64,000 bases of DNA from Oscillospiraceae bacterium (GTDB lineage: Bacteria > Bacillota > Clostridia > Oscillospirales > Oscillospiraceae): contig SVLT01000008.1 in assembly GCA_015067845.1 (NCBI GenBank), positions 1 to 64,000 of the forward strand. The letters are read 5' to 3'. Position 1 is the stretch's first letter; each line of letters begins with the position of its first letter. Below the pieces are notes generated by a model. It did not search any database, was not told the DNA's origin, and was given only the letters and a program-made list of their open reading frames with translations. A program made the position numbers and the translations under genes. Shown one piece after another: positions 60,791-64,000 of this stretch.

Positions 60791-61726
60791 ATGGACAACA
60801 TCATATGTATCGCCGGGCCGACTGCCTCCGGAAAGACTGCGTTGGCGGTGGAGCTTGCCAAGGAATTGAACGGCGAGGTCATCTCCTGCGACTCCATGCA
60901 GATCTACCGCCGCATGGACATCGGCACCGCCAAGCCCACAAAGGAAGAAATGCAGGGCATCGTTCATCACATGCTGGATGTGGCTGAGCCGGATGAGGAT
61001 TTCTCCGTCAGCCGGTACTGTGAGATGGCTACGCCCATCTTGGACGACATTCTGGCCCGGGGTAAGACCGCCATCATTGCCGGCGGCACCGGGCTATACA
61101 TGGACTCCCTCATCCGGGGAAATGATTTTGCCCCCTATCCCTCCACCGGCGCAAGAGAGCGTCTGGAAAAAGAAGCGGACGAAAAGGGAATGGATGTTAT
61201 GTTAACCAAACTGCGGGCCATTGACCCGGTGGCTGCTGAAAAGCTCCACCTTGCCGACCGTAAGCGGATCATCCGGGCATTGGAGGTTTTTGAGGAGACC
61301 GGGGAGACCATCACCGCCCACAATCTGCGCACTCAGGCCATTCCGCCCCGGTACAGTCCCTTGTGGCTGGGGCTGGATTTCGAGCCCCGGCAGGCTCTCT
61401 ATGACCGCATCGATCTGCGTGTGGGTCTGATGCTGGAACAGGGCTTGGTGAAAGAAATCCAGGAGCTTTTGTCCTCCGGAATCCCGGCCAAATGCACCGC
61501 CATGCAGGCCATCGGCTACAAGGAATTTGTGGCTGCATTGGAAGGAAACGGCACAATCGAAGAGGCCGCAGACGAGGTGCGCAAGGCCTCCCGGCATTAC
61601 GCCAAGCGGCAGCTGACCTGGTTCCGCCGCAATCCCGCAATGAATTGGCTGACCCGGCACGGGGGCGAAGATTTTTCTGAAATTCTCCGGCAGGCCAGAC
61701 AGCTTGCGTGCCAATTCGACAAGTGA
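60791..61726 (+). CDS. miaA: tRNA dimethylallyltransferase
   Basis: Transfers a dimethylallyl group to A37 of tRNAs reading UNN codons; the product is the substrate of MiaB. 311 residues with the P-loop GPTASGKT, DSMQIYRRMDIGTAKP, GGTGLY and the C-terminal AIGYKEFVAAL, RHYAKRQLTWFRR. I use the ATG at 60791, preceded by AGGAGG, which lies just outside a family B repeat. It is followed by hfq, the usual bacterial arrangement. Confidence 0.97.
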   Translation: MDNIICIAGPTASGKTALAVELAKELNGEVISCDSMQIYRRMDIGTAKPTKEEMQGIVHHMLDVAEPDEDFSVSRYCEMATPILDDILARGKTAIIAGGTGLYMDSLIRGNDFAPYPSTGARERLEKEADEKGMDVMLTKLRAIDPVAAEKLHLADRKRIIRALEVFEETGETITAHNLRTQAIPPRYSPLWLGLDFEPRQALYDRIDLRVGLMLEQGLVKEIQELLSSGIPAKCTAMQAIGYKEFVAALEGNGTIEEAADEVRKASRHYAKRQLTWFRRNPAMNWLTRHGGEDFSEILRQARQLACQFDK

Positions 61727-61769
61727 AATCTGTTACCATATGTATATCCCAAAGAAAGAAGGTATACAT

Positions 61770-61997
61770 ATGTCAGAACAAATCAATTTACAGGAAGCCA
61801 TTTTAAAGGAAGTCCGCCGTGATAAGGTGCCGGTGACATTATTCCTTATGAATGGCTTTCAACTCCGTGGAATCATCACAGGCTATGACAGCTTTGTGGT
61901 GGTGCTGGTAACCGATGGCAAGCAGCAGATGATCTACAAGCACGCCATCTCCACTCTGGCACCGATTCGACCGCTGAAAGCAGCCGCGACTGCATAA
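61770..61997 (+). CDS. hfq: RNA chaperone Hfq
   Basis: Hexameric Sm-like RNA chaperone. 75 residues; Sm1 runs through VTLFLMNGFQLRGIITGYDSF and Sm2 contains the signature IYKHAIST. I use the ATG at 61770, which has AGAAGG upstream. It directly follows miaA as in many bacteria, and a strong terminator follows it. Confidence 0.97.
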   Translation: MSEQINLQEAILKEVRRDKVPVTLFLMNGFQLRGIITGYDSFVVVLVTDGKQQMIYKHAISTLAPIRPLKAAATA

Positions 61998-62001
61998 GCG
62001 C

Positions 62002-62036
62002 ACAGGCGACGGAGTAATATCCGTCGCCTGTTTTAT
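62002..62036 (+). terminator. Terminator of the miaA-hfq unit
   Basis: Stem ACAGGCGACGGA/TCCGTCGCCTGT with a 6-base loop, then TTTTATTA. Confidence 0.88.
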
Positions 62037-62051
62037 TAATATGCCCCACCC

Positions 62052-62209
62052 AAGCCTTCCCCCTTGAGGGGAAGGTGTCAAAAATCTCTGATTTTTGACG
62101 GATGAGGTGTAGCCACCGTCGGTGGCGTAAAAAAACATGACGATTGCTACGCAACCTACACCTCATCAGTCAGCCTTCGGCTGACAGCTTCTCCTCAAGG
62201 AGAAGCCTT
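62052..62209. repeat. Family B palindromic repeat
   Basis: About 158 bp with ends AAGCCTTCCCCCTTGAGGGG and CTCCTCAAGGAGAAGCCTT. Inside are TCAAAAATC-TCT-GATTTTTGA, GATGAGGTGTAG and its inverse CTACACCTCATC region, and GTCAGC-CTTCG-GCTGAC. This is the best-preserved family B copy. Confidence 0.7.
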
Positions 62210-62244
62210 GTACGATCTCTTTATACACAGAAAGAAGGCTTATT

Positions 62245-62940
62245 ATGTCCATCGCTGAAAATATCGCCAAAATCCGGGCGCAAATGAACGAGGCCGCCAT
62301 TGCCGCCGGTCGTGAACCCAAGGAAATTCTCCTCTGTGCCGCCACCAAAATGAACGATGCCGACGCTGTCCGCGCCGCCATTGCCGGCGGTGTGGATGTA
62401 TGCGGCGAAAATCGGGTGCAGGAGCTGACGCAAAAGCTGTCCCAGCATGCTTATGACGGCGCGCCGGTGCATTTTATCGGCCATTTGCAGACCAACAAGG
62501 TCAAGCAGGTGGTGGGAAAAGTCGACCTCATTCAAAGCGTGGACAGTCTGCGGCTTCTGGAGGCCATCCAGAAGGAGGCCCAGCGTCAGAATATCCGTCA
62601 GGATATTTTGCTGGAAGTGAACATCGGCCAGGAGGAGAGCAAGTCCGGTTTTCATGCGGAAGAAATTCTCCCTCTTGTGAAAGAGTTTTCCAAATATCCT
62701 AACATTTGCCTACGGGGACTCATGGCAATTCCCCCCATTTCCCAAAATTCGGGGGATAATCGCAAATTTTTTGAAAAAATGTGTTCCCTCACTGTTGACA
62801 TAACGACTAAAAATGTAGATAATATATGCGTGGATATATTGTCTATGGGTATGTCCGACGATTTTGCCGACGCCATCGCCTGCGGCAGCACCATGGTGCG
62901 CATCGGAACGGCGATCTTCGGACAGCGACACTATGCCTGA
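62245..62940 (+). CDS. YggS family pyridoxal phosphate homeostasis protein
   Basis: A 231-residue PLP-binding TIM-barrel protein (YggS/PLPBP family) that buffers pyridoxal phosphate. The PLP lysine is in LLCAATKMND, with GENRVQEL, HFIGHLQTNKVK, CLRGLMAIPP, and the phosphate-binding SMGMSDDFADAIACGSTMVRIG. AGAAGG precedes the ATG. It stands before sepF and divIVA, a conserved order in Firmicutes division clusters (ylmE-sepF-ylmG-ylmH-divIVA). Confidence 0.95.
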   Translation: MSIAENIAKIRAQMNEAAIAAGREPKEILLCAATKMNDADAVRAAIAGGVDVCGENRVQELTQKLSQHAYDGAPVHFIGHLQTNKVKQVVGKVDLIQSVDSLRLLEAIQKEAQRQNIRQDILLEVNIGQEESKSGFHAEEILPLVKEFSKYPNICLRGLMAIPPISQNSGDNRKFFEKMCSLTVDITTKNVDNICVDILSMGMSDDFADAIACGSTMVRIGTAIFGQRHYA

Positions 62941-62976
62941 CATCCGAAACGATGAGAACATACAGGAGGAACCAAT

Positions 62977-63477
62977 ATGAGTTTTTGGGATAATGTAAAG
63001 AAGTTTGCACAGCCGTACTCCGAGGACGAGTACGATGAATATGACGAAGAGGCCGAAGGCTTCGAGGACGAACAGGAAGAGCGTCCTGCCCGCGTTCGCC
63101 GTGCACCTTTGTTCGGCGGTTCCAACGAAGAGACCCCCTCTTACAGCAACCCCAAGCCCACCGGCACCACCGCTTTCAGCGGCCAGGTTGTGAGCATGGG
63201 TAACAAGCAGGAAGTGGTTCTGTTCCACCCTGCCAATTTCAACGACACTTCCAAGGCGGCTGACGATCTGCGCAGCAGACGGGCTGTTATTGTGAATATG
63301 GAAAATGTAGATAAGGCCATGGCTCGCCGCGTGGTGGACTTCCTGTCCGGCTGCGCCTACGCTCTGGACGGCAAGGTCAAGAAGGTGGCTCAGTCCACTT
63401 ATCTGTTCTGCCCCCATAACATGGAGGTTGTGGGCGATCTGGAGAATATGCAGGCCGAAGCAGAAACCTACATCTAA
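62977..63477 (+). CDS. sepF: Cell division protein SepF
   Basis: Membrane-binding partner of FtsZ that helps shape the septum. 166 residues. The amphipathic N terminus MSFWDNVKKFAQPY binds the membrane; an acidic linker (EDEYDEYDEEAEGFEDE) follows, and the C-terminal globular domain includes RRAVIVNMENVDKAMARRVV and LDGKVKKVAQSTYLFCP. AGGAGG lies before the ATG. It is followed by divIVA; ylmG and ylmH are not between them. Confidence 0.96.
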   Translation: MSFWDNVKKFAQPYSEDEYDEYDEEAEGFEDEQEERPARVRRAPLFGGSNEETPSYSNPKPTGTTAFSGQVVSMGNKQEVVLFHPANFNDTSKAADDLRSRRAVIVNMENVDKAMARRVVDFLSGCAYALDGKVKKVAQSTYLFCPHNMEVVGDLENMQAEAETYI

Positions 63478-63503
63478 ACTGATTTACAGAGAGAGGACAG
63501 CAT

Positions 63504-64000
63504 ATGATTACACCTCAGCAAATTGAGCAGATCTCTTTCGGTCGCGCCACCTTTGGCGGCTATGATATGCAGTCCGTGGACGAAGTCCTGGGACCCCTGA
63601 CCGAAGATTACATCACCCTCTATAAGGAAAACGCCCTGCTGAAAAGCAAGATGCGTGTTTTGGTTGCCAAGCTGGAAGAATACCGCAACAACGAGGAATC
63701 CATGAAGGATGCCATCGTCAATGCGCAAAAGACCTGTGACATCATGGTGAAAGAGGCAGAAGCCAAGTGCACCCAGATGCTCCAGGATGCCAATGCTCTG
63801 GCAGAGGAAAACACCAAGCGCGCTGATGCCCTGATCGAAGCAGAGAATGAGCGTGTGGAAGAAGCCCGTCGTGCTGCAGCCGACAAGATCGACCAGTTGG
63901 CCGAGGAGCTGGCTTCCTGCATTCATGCGCTGAACCGGATCAAGACCGCCAACGCACCTGCCCCCATCGGCAGCTCCTTCTATGATTACGACAAGGAGCC
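63504..64000 (+). CDS. divIVA: DivIVA-like cell division protein (runs off the window)
   Basis: The first 165 residues of a DivIVA/GpsB-like coiled-coil protein that marks poles and septa. The N-terminal membrane-binding motif reads ISFGRATFGGYDMQSVDEVL, then long heptad-rich coiled coil (YKENALLKSKMRVLVAKLEEY onward) with many Glu and Ala. GAGAGGA lies before the ATG at 63504. Directly after sepF, as in other Firmicutes. The C terminus lies outside the window. Confidence 0.93.
   Translation, partial: MITPQQIEQISFGRATFGGYDMQSVDEVLGPLTEDYITLYKENALLKSKMRVLVAKLEEYRNNEESMKDAIVNAQKTCDIMVKEAEAKCTQMLQDANALAEENTKRADALIEAENERVEEARRAAADKIDQLAEELASCIHALNRIKTANAPAPIGSSFYDYDKE

Overview
The window looks like a chromosomal segment of a Gram-positive anaerobe of class Clostridia, most likely an Oscillospirales-type gut commensal. 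This is inferred from gene content and order; I could not run a phylogeny. The supporting signs are rpoB-rpoC followed by an L7Ae-like gene, rpsL, rpsG and fusA; RNase J; a GdpP-type protein next to rplI and dnaB; miaA-hfq; sepF-divIVA; many lipoproteins but no outer-membrane genes; AGGAGG-type ribosome binding sites with frequent TTG and GTG starts; and consensus TTGACA/TATAAT promoters. No phage, transposase, CRISPR array or rRNA gene was seen.

Layout. 0-10 kb (minus strand): the transcription/translation block rpoB, rpoC, a lipoprotein gene, the L7Ae-like gene, rpsL, rpsG and the start of fusA. 10-13.5 kb: a paralogous lipoprotein on the plus strand, palindromic repeats, a small lipoprotein and a phosphoribosyltransferase behind what looks like a transcription attenuator. 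13.7-23.2 kb (minus): Nudix and MATE genes, then a housekeeping run gdpP-rplI-dnaB-tilS-hpt-ftsH. 23.4-27 kb: a lactate/malate dehydrogenase-family gene, RNase J with a structured leader, an acetyltransferase-like gene and tRNA-Gly. 27.2-33.5 kb (minus): a divergent type II topoisomerase pair (parE/parC-like), YitT and a transglutaminase-like lipoprotein. 33.6-39.5 kb is an accessory stretch with a surface protein, a strong candidate structured RNA, a glycosyltransferase gene bracketed by duplicated terminators, the GGGtGRT/NifU-like pair, rpe and a small DUF1540 gene. 39.7-42.2 kb: HtrA and LCP envelope proteins. 42.3-47.7 kb: a uxaB-uxaA-uxaC hexuronate operon with a divergent AraC-type regulator. 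47.8-53 kb: a dihydrouridine synthase, then three extracytoplasmic proteins (SGNH hydrolase, amidase, PPIC foldase). 53.2-62 kb (plus): miaB-mutS-CPBP-mutL, a Nudix gene, miaA and hfq. 62.2-64 kb: yggS, sepF and the start of divIVA.

How the genes work together. Most of the window is core function: transcription, the ribosome, replication (dnaB, rplI), tRNA modification (tilS, miaA, miaB, dus), mismatch repair (mutS, mutL), RNA metabolism (RNase J, Hfq) and division (sepF, divIVA). The metabolic module is galacturonate/glucuronate breakdown, which fits growth on pectin or host glycans.

The most interesting material is non-coding: a promoter-to-terminator structured RNA near 35.0 kb, a mutually exclusive hairpin attenuator near 13.6 kb, repeated terminators bracketing single inserted genes at two loci, and two families of palindromic intergenic repeats, one of which supplies the stop codon of the AraC-type gene.
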